Below, piece by piece: positions 26,043 through 38,330 of a DNA stretch of 64,000 nucleotides. Below the pieces are notes generated by a model. The model worked only from the letters and a program-made list of their open reading frames with translations. It did not search any database and had not been told where the DNA came from. This DNA is from Polytrichum commune (lineage: Eukaryota > Streptophyta > Polytrichopsida > Polytrichales > Polytrichaceae): the NCBI GenBank assembly GCA_950295325.1, contig OX485806.1, forward strand, positions 6,572,001 to 6,636,000, written 5' to 3'. The position numbers and the translations under genes are program-made. How positions within the stretch are numbered: position 1 is the stretch's first letter; every line of letters starts with the position of its first letter.

Positions 26043-28500
26043 GTCGAAGTGTCGGAGCCTTCAAAATTGAGCGAGAGAAAGCCAAAGATTCATTGGTACA
26101 TTCGAGACATGTTTGACTCTTCAGCACTACATGCGAACATTTTCAGCCTAGGTGGACTAGGAATCTGGACTACCTTTTTGCGACCCAAAAATGTGTCCCA
26201 CCAGGAAAAGAGGTCAAAGCCTGTAGACACCTCAATTGCATAGCTCCCAAAAAATATCCAAGCATCTGATCTCTTTCACAGGTACCAAGAACTTTAAAAA
26301 CTTCACTGTGCAAATTGCACTTGCAACAGAACCCCATTTCAAAAGAAAGTTCTGGCACTTGTATGGAGACAGTACTGCTTAAATCTAGTAAGTCGCTAAG
26401 CGATAAAATCGTTCCCTCCCAGTTTTAGTTTTGTACAAACTGTTGCACCCAAACATGCATTACATGTTCATATGTTTAATGCTGTTGTAGGACTATGCTA
26501 CCTGACATCCCCTTGACTTTGGACCCAAATGATCCAGTATCTTTTTAATTGCAACAGTAAGCAATTTCTATGTTTCCTCGAGTTTCTCAAGCACTAATCT
26601 GCAAATAGCCACAATTTCAACCTCCATAGCCGTCATTACTCTAGAGGGTTTTTAATTTGCCTCCCAAGACCCAAATCAAGACACAAGAGTGATACAGAAG
26701 TGACCTAAAATTCATCTGACATTCTAGTAAATTTCTTGAATCTCAAAGATTGCAAGAATTGCGTTGATATATTTGAGTGAGACATTGATTTACATGACCA
26801 GCAATTGATATGCATACATTGTAGTATTCACCAATATATGGTATGGTACACTTATCTTCTAGGTCAAGGCAACTAATGCTTAGGTTCACATGAAGTGTAT
26901 CTTACCAAGTCGAGTCAGGTGAAAACAACATCCACGCTTTTTGAGGCACTTTGTAATACCCATTTTTGTTGGATTCAATTAACCCTTGATTACCTCTTTG
27001 TAATACAGTAAATATGATATTTAGTATCACTTACTACTTGGGAGTTACACATTGCCATATCATTTAATGTTATTTTTTAGCAAGTAAAGATATTAATGTT
27101 CTTTAATGTCCAGACAACAAATTGAACCTTTGTTGGTAAAAAAAATGAGATGTACAGTAACAAGCGTTGCATTGCATAATTCCAAATAGTAAATGACACT
27201 AAAAACCATATTTTGTGTAGTGATTTATGCATGTACATAAAACGATCTCTCCTAGAGCACCATGTGCTGTATCCTAGACCCTTAAGCATGAAAATCTCCT
27301 TGCCTCGGGTCTCAAATCAAATCAGATCTTCCATTAATCTACGTAGGATTTCCAGCAAACTGCAAACTATGGTGGCACTGTTCAGGGTCCACTAGATTTT
27401 CAGTGCATGTAAACATCCAGAGACTGTGATGCCATCTAGACTCCATGATTGGTTTATTTCATAGTAAGAGAACATTACCTGACACTGAAAGTCAGAACAG
27501 ATTCTGACTCATATAGGAGAAATAATTCTCTCCAACTTTTCCAATTCAAAAAAAGATTACAAGGACAAAATAGGTTCCTGTTGAACAAGTAGTTATAGAT
27601 TGCTTGGATATCTACGTAGAGAGCTAGGCACAATCTCATCACCTACCACCAACTAAAAAGTCTCAATATCATATGATCCAACAGAAAGAAAAATAATTGA
27701 AGTTGATATTAACTGATAAGCAAAGAACAAATTGAAAAGTTTAAAAGTACCTCGTTCCACCATGAATAATGAGCAAAACACAGAAAACCCAATGGCTGCT
27801 AAATTTAAAACAGTTCAAGGTGCAGTGACCAGAATCAAAATAAAACTAAGAAATCAAATCATGGACAAAATAAATCCTTGCATGGCCACAAAACTGAATG
27901 TAAACCTTGAATAACCCCATACGGATCAAAACTTCGATTCTGGAACACTCTCATTTAGTGATTGAAATAGAGGCAATGCAGTATTGCACAAGAATTCACA
28001 TGAGGGATGGAAATATAAACACAAGCTCCAGAAAATGCCAGCTTAGCCTTCAAGGACAAAGTTAGTATATAGAAAACCTCTGTGCAGATAATACATTTTG
28101 AACATTACAACCTACCTACATAGCCCCAGCTACGGAGCAAGGACCCTCTGAAGCTCTCCACCAGTTCTTTGGAGTGGCTTCTGAAGCTCCAATCTGATTG
28201 ATGTAAACAAGTCCCACCTTATAAATATACATGCACCTCACCTAAATACAGGAAGTACTTCACTTTAAAATTGTCTTCACAACTTTCAAAAGCCAGGATC
28301 CTCAAACTAAACAAGGAGCAGACATGGAAGACAAGTAGAATTACTCTTGAATGCAATAAGGACTCTGCAAGGAGCAACATTATCAAGGCAACTAAAGACT
28401 CTGGAGTTCTTTGGCAGCAAAAACCTTTACAAATCCATAAAAATCCACAAAGTGATGGCACATTTGATTGCCAATTATAACATTACATGAAAGATAACTA
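26043..28500. other. Intergenic, downstream of the thioredoxin gene
   Basis: Apart from the MITE at 27004-27220, I see no gene, RNA or repeat. The part nearest 28500 is probably 3' flank of the minus-strand thioredoxin gene. Confidence 0.45.
27004..27220. mobile_element. MITE, palindromic-terminus family
   Basis: The left end reads TACAGTAAATATGATATTTA then gtatcacttacta; the right end reads tagtaaatgacac then taaaaaccatattttgtgta. Both ends match the element at 59800-60022 and the two are nearly the same length (about 220 bp). Confidence 0.6.
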
Positions 28501-28519
28501 TTATGCGTCTGGAAGAGTG

Positions 28520-28550
28520 CACCCACCACCACCACCACCACCACCACCAC
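28520..28550. repeat. CAC/GTG trinucleotide microsatellite
   Basis: Run of CAC units on the plus strand, lying just 3' of the thioredoxin stop codon and hence likely GTG repeats in its 3' untranslated region. A frame that reads it as poly-His is an artefact. Confidence 0.85.
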
Positions 28551-28604
28551 AAAAACCTATATTCACAAGGCGCTGCTGACCTGGACTCCTTTTCCCAACT
28601 TAAC

Positions 28605-31190
28605 TTACCAATCCAGGTATTTGTCAAGTGTTGTCGTCAAAGCCGTCTTGGGCACGGCACCAATAACAGTATCTCTTTTCACTCCTTTTGTGAAAATCAT
28701 GACTGTTGGAATGCTACGAATGCCATACTCGGTCGCAATTCCGGGGCTCTCATCTGTGTTAAGTTTCAAGCACCTAACCTTGCCCGCATACTGCTTTGCA
28801 ATATCGTCAATAAGAGGCGCAATCATCCTGCAAGGTCCACACCAGGGGGCCCAAAAGTCCACCAGCACTGGAATATCACTCTCTAAGACAAGGTTGGGCC
28901 ATGTCGATTCATTTACAACACCTGCAACTGCACAAAAAACGAATGTTTCACATCAAATCACTCTCCATAGTTCACCAATAGACCAGGAATGTGAAGGTTT
29001 GTACGAACTCCCAACAAGTATTGAAATAAATCTTCTTTAAGTCTATGGTCGTGAATGCATATTTAGACACAACTTATTAAAAGGGGGAAGTGAAAATAAA
29101 GTCACATGTAACAACAGTGATTATTAGATACACATGACATTTATTTGAGTCTAAGTCATTCATATGAGCTCATATCTTTCTATCACTCATTCTACATATA
29201 TGTATGCTTCTATTGGAACCATGCATATGATGAATGGGATAATTTTACATAGGGACACTTTTGAAACTTTGAACTAAAAATATCAAGGAGGAGTTTTGAA
29301 CACCCCTTCGTATAATATCTTGAGGCTCAGAATGGACCTCTCAGACCTTTCAGGGTTAAACCAAAGCATGGAAGCAGTAACCTCCCAATTGAAACTCAAA
29401 GCCCAATTTCTGTAATGCTGGGATATAGGAAAACTTTCAGGCATAATCAATCATCCTCCCACCAAAGTCAAAAGCCAAACTGCAGCTGGCTAAACACTAA
29501 ATCAGCCCAGATTAAGAAATACATGAGGAATGCCTCTGGCATTCCTAAGATCCAGGATCTCTACACAAGTCCTGAAATTTCTACGTGATCATTTGGCATG
29601 TGGTTACTAATCCAAAAGGAGTGGAGTTTTCATCTGAGCAGACGACAATATTTTGCAACCTCAGTTCCTGAACTTGTAGCTGATGTGAAGGTTCTATGTG
29701 AGCCCACTTCAAATTTGTGGTGCATATTGCTATGACACCATTATCTCATCTTAACGATCCCTATCAAATGCATTATTTGTTTGTATCCTTAGGGAGAAGT
29801 AAGTAAATTTTTTGATTCAGAAATCCTTCATGTCAGCAAAAACCGATACGGAAACCAACCTTTCAAAATTCAGAAAGCCTTTCATCACAACATGCCTGAT
29901 AAGGCAAAGGCATGTAACATCCTCAAATCCTGAAGTTGCAGCTACCGTGAGATTTCTAGTGAAGGTAATTCGTACTCATGTAGCTTAATGTATTGAATTC
30001 GTTATCTCATCTTCAAGCGTCAAATGAGTATGGTCAGAAACTACTTGACTGCACACTATGAAAATAAGAGAACAAGGAAATTGATATCCGTTACATCCAT
30101 GTAGATTGTAAGAACCACAAGACTCACAAAAATCAGGCACTCATTACATGAGCAGAGAAGTTGCTTCTGCTCAACCAAATCCTTTAGCACAACAAGGGAA
30201 AATGCAAAGATCAAATATTGGATATGTCAATTACTTAAAATCTAGGGTAATTAATCAAACAGCAGAAAGCTCACTACACGACAAATTCCAACCCTCAAGA
30301 TATTCCATGGAAACAGTTCTACTCACACTTACTACAGAGGTAGCAGGTGTTCAAACAATTGCAATCTCGTCCTCTTAAAATGTACTGAGTACAAAAGAAA
30401 AAGCACATTTTGATGGATAGAAAAAGCGTTTCTATGGAAATATGCGTGGGTCATACATTCACCACAAACAGCGCATATATCATCGAATTTTGATGTGAGA
30501 CCTCCCACTCAAGTTTGTTCCTTCAACTACACGTTGAAGGTCGTGTAAATTTTGATAAGGTGAACCCAGGTTGCAAAGGCATCGACATCAATGTGGGCAA
30601 ACCACCACATGAAGCTTGGAGAACCTAAAAACTGTCACGCAATCTACATGCTCGGGTATGAGAGGAGCCGACCATTCGATGCGGATTGAGCCCCAGATGG
30701 ACAGATTTCGTATCCCGCAAAATCCAACAACCGTAGGGAAGGGAAGGCGCACAATGTGCACAGAACAAGAGGTTTAAAAATCTCCAAAGATTGTCACTGC
30801 TCGAAACAAGGGTAAAACGCAGAACTCCTATGCCGGCACAATGCACCACAAAAGAACCTCGTACAAGAAGAGCTGTAGGTTCAGGACAGGGGGGCGAAGA
30901 AGAATCAAGGTACCTCCGGTGACTGTTTCTTGAGCTTCGGAGACGATGTTGCCCCGGGAGGAGGAGGAGGAGGACGACGACGACGACGACGAAGCAGAGC
31001 GGACGGCGACACGCGACGAAACTTTCACGCCCAAGTTTACTCTCCTGAGGCCACGGCAGACAGGCAACGAGCGGACGCCCATGCCCACGACGCACGGCGA
31101 GCTGGACGAAGAAGCCGTGCCGACGGCTCCCATCTGCCTGCTCGGGGCGGCCATCGTCCCCGCCACGCCTGCATCCACCACCATCGCCAT
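28605..31190 (-). CDS. TRX-M: Thioredoxin m, chloroplast precursor
   Basis: Chloroplast stromal thioredoxin that passes electrons from ferredoxin-thioredoxin reductase to disulfides of target enzymes. Two exons are read: 31190-30914 and 28921-28605, joined across a 1991-bp GT-AG intron with a split glycine codon, giving 197 aa. Exon 1 encodes an Arg/Ser/Val-rich transit peptide with a long serine run and ends in SEAQETVTG. Exon 2 begins [14 protein letters not shown] and holds [11 protein letters not shown] (active cysteines C120 and C123), [17 protein letters not shown], the cis-proline P164 in RSIPTV and the usual C-terminal IGAVPK. WCGPC, IGAVPK and NTDESP point to the m type rather than f, x, y or z. 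The ATG at 31190 is the first before the transit-like sequence; the frame is open further upstream to 31559, so a longer N-terminus is possible. Further exons inside the intron are not needed. Confidence 0.92.
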
Positions 31191-32188
31191 CGCTACCCCA
31201 AAACCTTCAATCCCTGTTTCTGTCTCTCGCTCCCCTTCCTGATCTTTACTCGAATTGAAAAAAAAACCCAACACCCAGATTGGAATTCTGGTGAGGCCAC
31301 AATCAGTGCGTCGACCTGAGCCGAAATCGGCGACCGTGGGATCGCGGGGAGGAGCAACGGAATTCAAGCCTCCCCCACCCTTGGCTATGGCGCGCCCTCT
31401 GTGGCTCTGGCATCTATCCCCCAACGGAATCCCTGACTGTCGATCTCCTCGATCGGACGGTGGATAGTCCCCCGGTGCAATGAAGGGAGAATGTGGATAG
31501 CGTTGTGGGTGATTCTGTGATGGGATGGGATGGCATAGCCAGGTGTGCCTACGTGGCATGGGGTTTCACCGTATCCCTGGTTGTTGTCCTGCCATGTGGG
31601 AATTCGGCTTCCATGTCATTTCTTAAACCTGATTTGTCTTGGCCTTATGAGATTTGGCCTCCACCATGTGGCGCCATTTGATTGGTTGGAAAGCAGGTTG
31701 GTTGGCTTCTTGCGGGACTAATAATAGTGCATCATAGCATATCAAAGCTTTTTTCCGGAATGGGGTATACAATATTTGCGATATGAGGCCCATCCACAAA
31801 GTAAAGGTCACCGTCTCACACATCTAGGAAAGCTAGACATGATATTTTTGAAAAGGAAGCTATGGAGTTGATGGCATTGGGGTATGAATGATTATGACAT
31901 GCACATCACACACTTCCAAAAGTGAAAATCAACTCCAAAGATAAAACAAACAATTATAAGAAACATATGAATTGTCAATCTGTTGGTTGCAAGATCTAAC
32001 AACATTTAACCAACAAAAATCAACAATTTTAGAATTTAGAATTGAAAATTTTGTAGGAGTCATCTGCTAATAGTAGTCAACTAGAATACTCTACCGTTTT
32101 TTTCACTAAAATCATTACTATAATAAATCATATTTACATGTCAAGGTTCATCACGTCACATTAAGGGCAGACATCCATTTGCACATCC
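31191..32188. other. Thioredoxin m upstream region and intergenic DNA
   Basis: About 31191-31480 is GC-richer than its surroundings and is likely promoter and 5' untranslated region of the thioredoxin gene. No TATA box is assigned with confidence. The rest shows nothing recognisable. Confidence 0.4.
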
Positions 32189-32457
32189 CTCGGGGGGTTC
32201 ACTGGTGAAAATCGTAGAACAACGTGTGATAAAAAATAAGATCTAATATATTCATTGTAGATAAATTTTGTAAAAAACTTACATATAATATAGGGGGTTT
32301 TAAAATAATGAAAAAGGATTACATATAAGATACCATCACACCTTTATTTTGAAAAATACCATACCTTATAATCTATTCTGCAAGGTAAATAGCCCCCCAA
32401 TAAATAGGTCCCGAACGCATGTGTATGCAAAGTATAAGAGGGAGTGAACCCCCCGAG
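32189..32457. mobile_element. hAT-type MITE, 269 bp
   Basis: Perfect 15-bp terminal inverted repeats (CTCGGGGGGTTCACT at 32189-32203 and its complement at 32443-32457) lie between perfect 8-bp direct repeats GCACATCC (32181-32188 and 32458-32465). An 8-bp duplication is the mark of hAT transposases. The AT-rich interior has no coding frame. Confidence 0.85.
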
Positions 32458-33625
32458 GCACATCCATGACTTAATCCTATGCTAGTACACTATCATATAG
32501 AGAGTTTCTAATCCAATTACTCTCATACCTTGCTAAATGTAATGCACACTCAAATTTGCTTGTAATCTCATTACCTTGAGGGAAAGAGACCCCGATTAGT
32601 CAAGGTCGCCTTTAGGCTTTCAGTTGTCGTCATATTCTGAAAGCCTGGAGGATGAATCGAGTTTCATATCTAAAAGAAAGCCCAACATCCTCTTCCAATT
32701 CATCATCCTAGACACATAATTTTATAACAATCAGTACATGATTTGAACACAATTGTTGAACATTTGTATCCTATACATTTGTATTTATGGGTGTTGTTAT
32801 GATGTGTGGGTGTCATGTCTATTTGCAATGTAATGAAGTAAACCAACTGACACCACCCAACACCACTTGAACATTCCCTAAACATTATAATTTGTCAAAA
32901 GTGGGGTGAAGCTCCCTATCAAACCATGAGTAGTTGAGAGTTAAGGATAGCTCTATTAGTGACATTTTACTTTTTCATATTAATAGATGCATGAGTTCAA
33001 AATGTGGACTCTCGAGAGCTTGCTCGGTGATTTGTATTTCTTGTGCTCCAAGTGTTGGCGCCACATAATAAAAGTCAACTTCATGGAGATGGTTGTCAAT
33101 GATAACATGTGTTGGTGACAAATGGCTGGATTATACAACAATACATATATAGGTATCACTTAAATAAATGTATTTGGGCATTTTTTTTAAACATAGCTCA
33201 CCCAGTTGTAATATATTTTAGGGGCAAAAACCCTATAGATAGACATGTCACCGACACAACCTTTCGGTACATATTTTAGGAAACAAAACCCATAGACATG
33301 CACATCACCAACACCAAGTACTTTGTCACAAAAAGCTTTGAGTAACAAGTAAGGCAAAGTCATCGTCACCAACAACGTGCCTCCACATTATGTTTTTGTT
33401 GTTGCTTGCAATCACAATCTTGTTAGAACGGATCACTAAAAAAAAATATTGCAACTACTGCATTAGATAATATTGCACAATAAAAAGAACCAAAAAGACC
33501 TTGAAAAGAGGTCCCACTATTGACAATTGAGCACATTAAGAATACCGTGAAATTTGAATAGAATTCATGGTACAACCAAGCAATCAAGCTCCTAAATATT
33601 TGTCTCAATTATTACAAAATTTATG

Positions 33626-33930
33626 AAGTACACTAAATATGATATTTAGTGCCATATGATAGTCTATGTCACTATGGCAACTTTTCAGATGACACTTCTT
33701 ATGAACAAGTGAACAACTATTGTCACGAACGATGGATGAGTTCATCCATTGGCCAAAAAATCCTACCTTCTCTTGTCAGCAACTTGTGATGAAATATTGT
33801 CATGGATGATTGAAATTTGGATGCAAAATCACTTTGTAAGTGACAGTAATTGCAACGCTGTAAATCTAGAATGCCCAATTTTTTTGCAAGGAATGACAAA
33901 TAATGTTGGGTTAACATTTAGTGTTGGCAA
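33626..33930. mobile_element. MITE, palindromic-terminus family
   Basis: The left end reads GTACACTAAATATGATATTT then agtgccatatgatagt. The body parallels 18944-19296 (gtcactatggcaacttttca) and 1-90 (gtaagtgacagtaattgcaa). The right boundary is approximate. Confidence 0.55.
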
Positions 33931-34117
33931 ACATGCTCAGTTTTAAGATTACACCATAAGTCGACAAGAGGTTTGAAGATAGGAGTAAAAATATGTGAAG
34001 ATTGTGGCAATCATTGACGCTCACATTTTTATTTTATCAATAACTCATCCTCTCTCTCATCAAACTTTTTCATCACTCGCCATATTTAAATTTGCTCGCA
34101 CCAAAGAGCCCCGAGGG

Positions 34118-34123
<6 letters not shown>

Positions 34124-34153
<30 letters not shown>
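34124..34153. repeat. (CT)n microsatellite
   Basis: Uninterrupted CT dinucleotide run of about 30 bp. Confidence 0.9.
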
Positions 34154-34158
<5 letters not shown>

Positions 34159-34809
34159 TGTTTATAAACTATATAAATAATAATAAATGAAACTCTTGAC
34201 AAATTGGTTAAACCTCCTACAAAGTTTGGAATGCTTAATAAGCTCTACATCAATGTTAGACACTACACTGTATTTAACTATGAGTTAACTAGCCATGGTC
34301 AGGGAAGTTATCACACTCCATGATTTAGGGTTTTCATGACCTAAGGCAACCACTAAACCTTACTGACTAATACTTAAACTCTAAACACCTCCATGTGAAG
34401 ATTTTTTTACATGCTTGGAGGAGAGCATACTTGGCTTGGTTTATTCACTGAGGCTTAGTAGATACATACTAAGTGTAGAAGCGCATGGTGTTTGGTGTTC
34501 AAGATGTTCTTACCATTCAAGAAAGTTATACGATATTACAAAAGAGTAGGTTTGTAATACTCAATATTTTATATTGAGTGTCATTGTTAGCAACCTCTCA
34601 ATGAACATGTGAGATAAATGTGTGATGTAGATTGTAACTGAGCCTAGTTGAAGAAACTTGACACACCTTTTTAACTTAATCATACCTTTATGCCAACCCT
34701 TGCTACTAAACTTTGGTTTGAAAGCAAAGAAATACAAGGGGGTATCTAATTACTTTGATCAACATACATATTCCTTGTTGAAATTCCAATCAACTTACTA
34801 GTTGTGTAG

Positions 34810-37383
34810 AACATAGCAACAATATGCGGATTACCAAAAAGCACATCTAATATCGCTACACAACTCCCGCACGATCTATTCGGAATTGAAGCATTCTCTC
34901 TACAAAATGCCTACTTGCGTTGTATCGGAGAACAACTACAAAATGCCCTCAATGACAAAGGTAGACTCGGTAAAATCTATCATGGCTTAACACAATTTAT
35001 ACTTGCAAAATTTGGAGGTTCCAAAGAACTAACCCGCATTAAATACCATCATTGTGTTAGATCACCTATCACTAGAACGTTATTCCTACTTAAACATGAA
35101 GTCGGAGTCCACCTAAAAAGTACAATAAATAGTTTCTTACTAAACCCATCCAAACTTGAAACTGCATGGTTGAAAGAAGCTCAAAACCTACAGGGCCTCA
35201 ACCCCAACACTTCACTTAAATTATTACAAAAACTTCTATTGCAAAACATAATAAAATTAGAACAAATAATCATGCCCAATGGCACAACCTTAATGAACCC
35301 AGACGACTTTAAAATATACCACTCCAATCCTACAAAATTCATCAAAAGTGCATTAAACATCGCGAATCAACTATTTTGCCACCCGTCCTGCCACCAAGAA
35401 TGCCACCTACCATGCCCACACCATTACCCCCCACAAACCTTAAAGAATGATTACACAATAATAAATCATACCATCCTCCCTCAACACCCAACCCCCCCTA
35501 TACACCCCCCAAACCCCCCTATCCCCCACCTACCCCCGCCTCCCAACAATATGCTTAACAACCCCAGTCAATTTCCTATACACACAATACTAGATCACAA
35601 ACAACGACAATTCATAGATTCTAACGGGATTAAAAGAAATGACACATCATACCTATGCCAATGGACTACAACAAATAATATCAGATACAACAAATGGCGC
35701 ATCCAAAGAGAGTTATTTCCCTATTGTGATGCCTATACTAGTTGCCACAACACCGAACTACTTACCCAATTTTATACGAAAATGCAACACAAATATTTCA
35801 CAAATATCGTTAACGCATACTTCTCCACGGAACAACTAAGAGATACCAGATACGTTATCCATGCCACAATAATTCTATTGGCACATATCTCCATTAATGA
35901 ATGCAACCCAGAGAGTGACATCGAAACAAATACTAACACTATCCAAACACAATTCGACGTCGTTCACATATATGAAGACAACGGCCGGCACCTCATTACC
36001 ATCACAAAAACTAGATTATTGTGGCTATGGAAACAATACCATCAAGCTAAAGATACCCCACATAGTCTAGAACCACCTACCCAATCATTCGAAACTGAAA
36101 TTGTGTGGCTATACCAAAGGTATAAATACCGTATTCCAAAAAATGACCCACTTAAACGTGCCCAATATACTATACCAACTCCAATACTAGATTTCCTAAT
36201 AACGTCATTTAATATCAACCATTCATACTTCTCATTCCCAGTTACTTGTCCCACACAATTCACCCAATTCCACTCACCATTCTCTAGGGATAGAATATTT
36301 GGATCCCTAGGAAAAACATTTGACCAAAAATGGAAGGGAATTGGTTACGCCCACCCCCATAACGCAACAGACTTACAACAAGCCATCCATTGGGCCCGCA
36401 TTGCGGCCAAAAAAGACCCAAATACAATCACTATACTTATCTCAAAAGATATGGATTGGTACCATAACTTTAACCCATACACTGGCCCATTCTTGGACAC
36501 ACACATCATTGCCCACTTTGCAGCAGACACCATCATATACGAAGAACCCACAATTCCCCCCGAACTCAATATCACCAGAAAAGAATTATCAACACTACGA
36601 ATATTCTGTATCCACCACCAAAACAATCACATCGGTACTTACGAACAAATGAATCAACTCACCAATATAGTAAATAACCTCCAAATATTACAAATTCACA
36701 CACAAATTGCACCACCCACCCCCTTAAATACCGCCGTTAATCCTAGCAAAAAATGGGCTAAATCTAAATATCCAAACACACCCAATAATAATAACATACT
36801 TATTCCACAATTACCTAATTACCAAACCAACTTACCATTAAAATTCCATCCACAATTCAGCTACTATACAGATGGTTCTTTTATGAAACCCAAAGAAATT
36901 AACCCTAGAGTATGGAGAAGAGAAAAAGCTGGCTATGGAATCTATAGCCCAAAGGGCATTAACATCTCCAAAAGACTACATGGACTCGAAAACATACTAC
37001 GAGCAGTAATGATAGCCATACATGAAACACTAACAATCATTAATACACTATATCCAAACGAACCCGCCTACATATTTACCGACAATTTCAATGTATTATA
37101 TTTATTCAACACACAAATTAAACACCCCACACTTCACAATAGCCATCCTGACCAAATCACCCTTGCCACCATGGTACAACTGCTTCAAAACCGAACAAAA
37201 CCAATCACACTATACAAAGTCATAGCACACGTCAACATTAACAGCAACGAACAAGCAAACAAATTGGCAAAAGAAGGGCTAGAACTAGAGCACAGAATTG
37301 CCATTCATCCATATGAACATGCCCATGCCACCCCATACTACTACCAAAAAAGATGTTTGGGCCTCAATAATGGACGTTCCTGA
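34810..37383 (+). pseudogene. LINE polyprotein fragment: thumb, Cys/His-rich segment, methyltransferase-like region, RNase H
   Basis: An unbroken 857-codon frame, unusual for a relic. In order: thumb QLPHDLFGIEAFSLQNAYL (34870); a Cys/His-rich knot CHPSCHQECHLPCPHH followed by a Pro-rich linker (35374-35560); a region with YLCQW...YNKW (35640-35700) faintly like a chromo fold; a segment at 36225-36470 with FGSLGKTFDQKWKGIG, HP and ISKDMDWY whose layout resembles PCIF1-type adenine methyltransferases; and RNase H with YYTDGSF (36862), FTDN (37072) and HVNINSNEQANKLAKEG (37230). In RNase H the expected glutamate is V (NILRAVMIAI) and the last aspartate is N (EQAN), so it is probably inactive. 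It ends by a one-base frameshift near 37345. The RNase H call is strong; the methyltransferase call is an inference. Confidence 0.7.
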
Positions 37384-38330
37384 TAAAGGCCCTGTTAGAT
37401 TCCTAGAAAAATAAATTATTAAATACGATAGGGAAAACAACTTGGAAAACATGGCCACACAAACCCCCAACACTTACAAATGGACATGAAATGCAGATAT
37501 AGACAAAGAACTTTCTAACGAATTCTGGGAAAACCCGGAAATCATGGATAAACAAAAATCATGCCTCATCAAATTCCGAACAGGAACCTATATGGGCAAT
37601 GCTCGAAAACAATTGTTCTTCGGTAGACAATTATATCCCTCTATTACATGCCCTATTTGCAACTCATATGAACCGGACACGTGGTTACATGTACTACTTA
37701 CGTGTAAACAACAACATATACATTCACTTCACGTCAAAAGACACAACAAAGCTGTATGGGAAATTAGGAAATTACTAATCTCATTTGAAAAATCTCGATG
37801 TTATATTCTCATGAACGCTGGCACCTTCAACAATACATCCCAGGAAAACACCGTTCCCAACTGGCTACTCCCTTGCACATGCGGTACACAAAGATGCCAT
37901 TGTAACTCCAGATTTAGACCTGACATCCTTTGTGTTAGAGGATTACCGTACCAAAACGACCCCCCCACAGACATGGACCCCAACCTCACCATACAATTCA
38001 TCGAATTCACATACTGTAATGATAGATTCTCTCCAGAAACACTCGAAGCAAAAAATAACAAATATAAACCATTAATCGATAGTATTGCTGCTAGAGGATG
38101 GAAAGTTGACCCCCTTATTATAATCACCGCATGCGCTAGAGCCACTACACACATTCCTTCAATGAAATCACTCGAAAATATATTTAAAATACCTATGCCT
38201 ATCATTAAAAATACTTTTTAAAACATCAATACTATCGCTATTAAATATGCCATGTCTATCCTCCTACACAAAAGAAGAATAGAAAACCACCAACCCCTAC
38301 CCCAAACACTAGACCCCCCATAGACAAAGC
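37384..38330 (+). pseudogene. LINE CCHC zinc motif and restriction-like (PD-(D/E)XK) endonuclease
   Basis: The first part, MDVPDKGPVRFLEK and following, is in a different frame from the RNase H and is broken by stops near 37411 and 37489. From 37544 a 225-codon frame carries C-x2-C-x9-H-x4-C in CPICNSYEPDTWLHVLLTC (about 37648-37706), a second Cys cluster CTCGTQRCHC, then RFRPDILCVRG (37913), IQFIEFTYCNDRF (37993) and KNNKY (38050). A CCHC motif followed by R-x-PD, an acidic IE strand and a lysine helix is the layout of the restriction-like endonuclease of R2, NeSL and Dualen elements. The frame stops at 38219, but homology with copy 1 continues to about 38325 (RRIENHQPL versus RNIEHNQPP). 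Confidence 0.7.

Larger units (their letters stand above)
32466..34809. other. Intergenic with simple repeats
   Basis: Contains a diverged direct repeat of about 50 bp at 33210-33260 and 33268-33318, the MITE at 33626-33930, a (CT)n tract near 34124-34153, and a palindrome near 34559-34582. No gene is recognised. Confidence 0.5.

Noticed and set aside
28503-28886. Poly-His protein on the plus strand
   Set aside because: It is the CAC microsatellite and the antisense of the thioredoxin exon; the minus-strand frame has all conserved thioredoxin residues.
30930-31319. Plus-strand frames opposite thioredoxin exon 1
   Set aside because: Low-complexity Arg/Asp/Glu-rich shadows of the serine-coding repeat and transit peptide.
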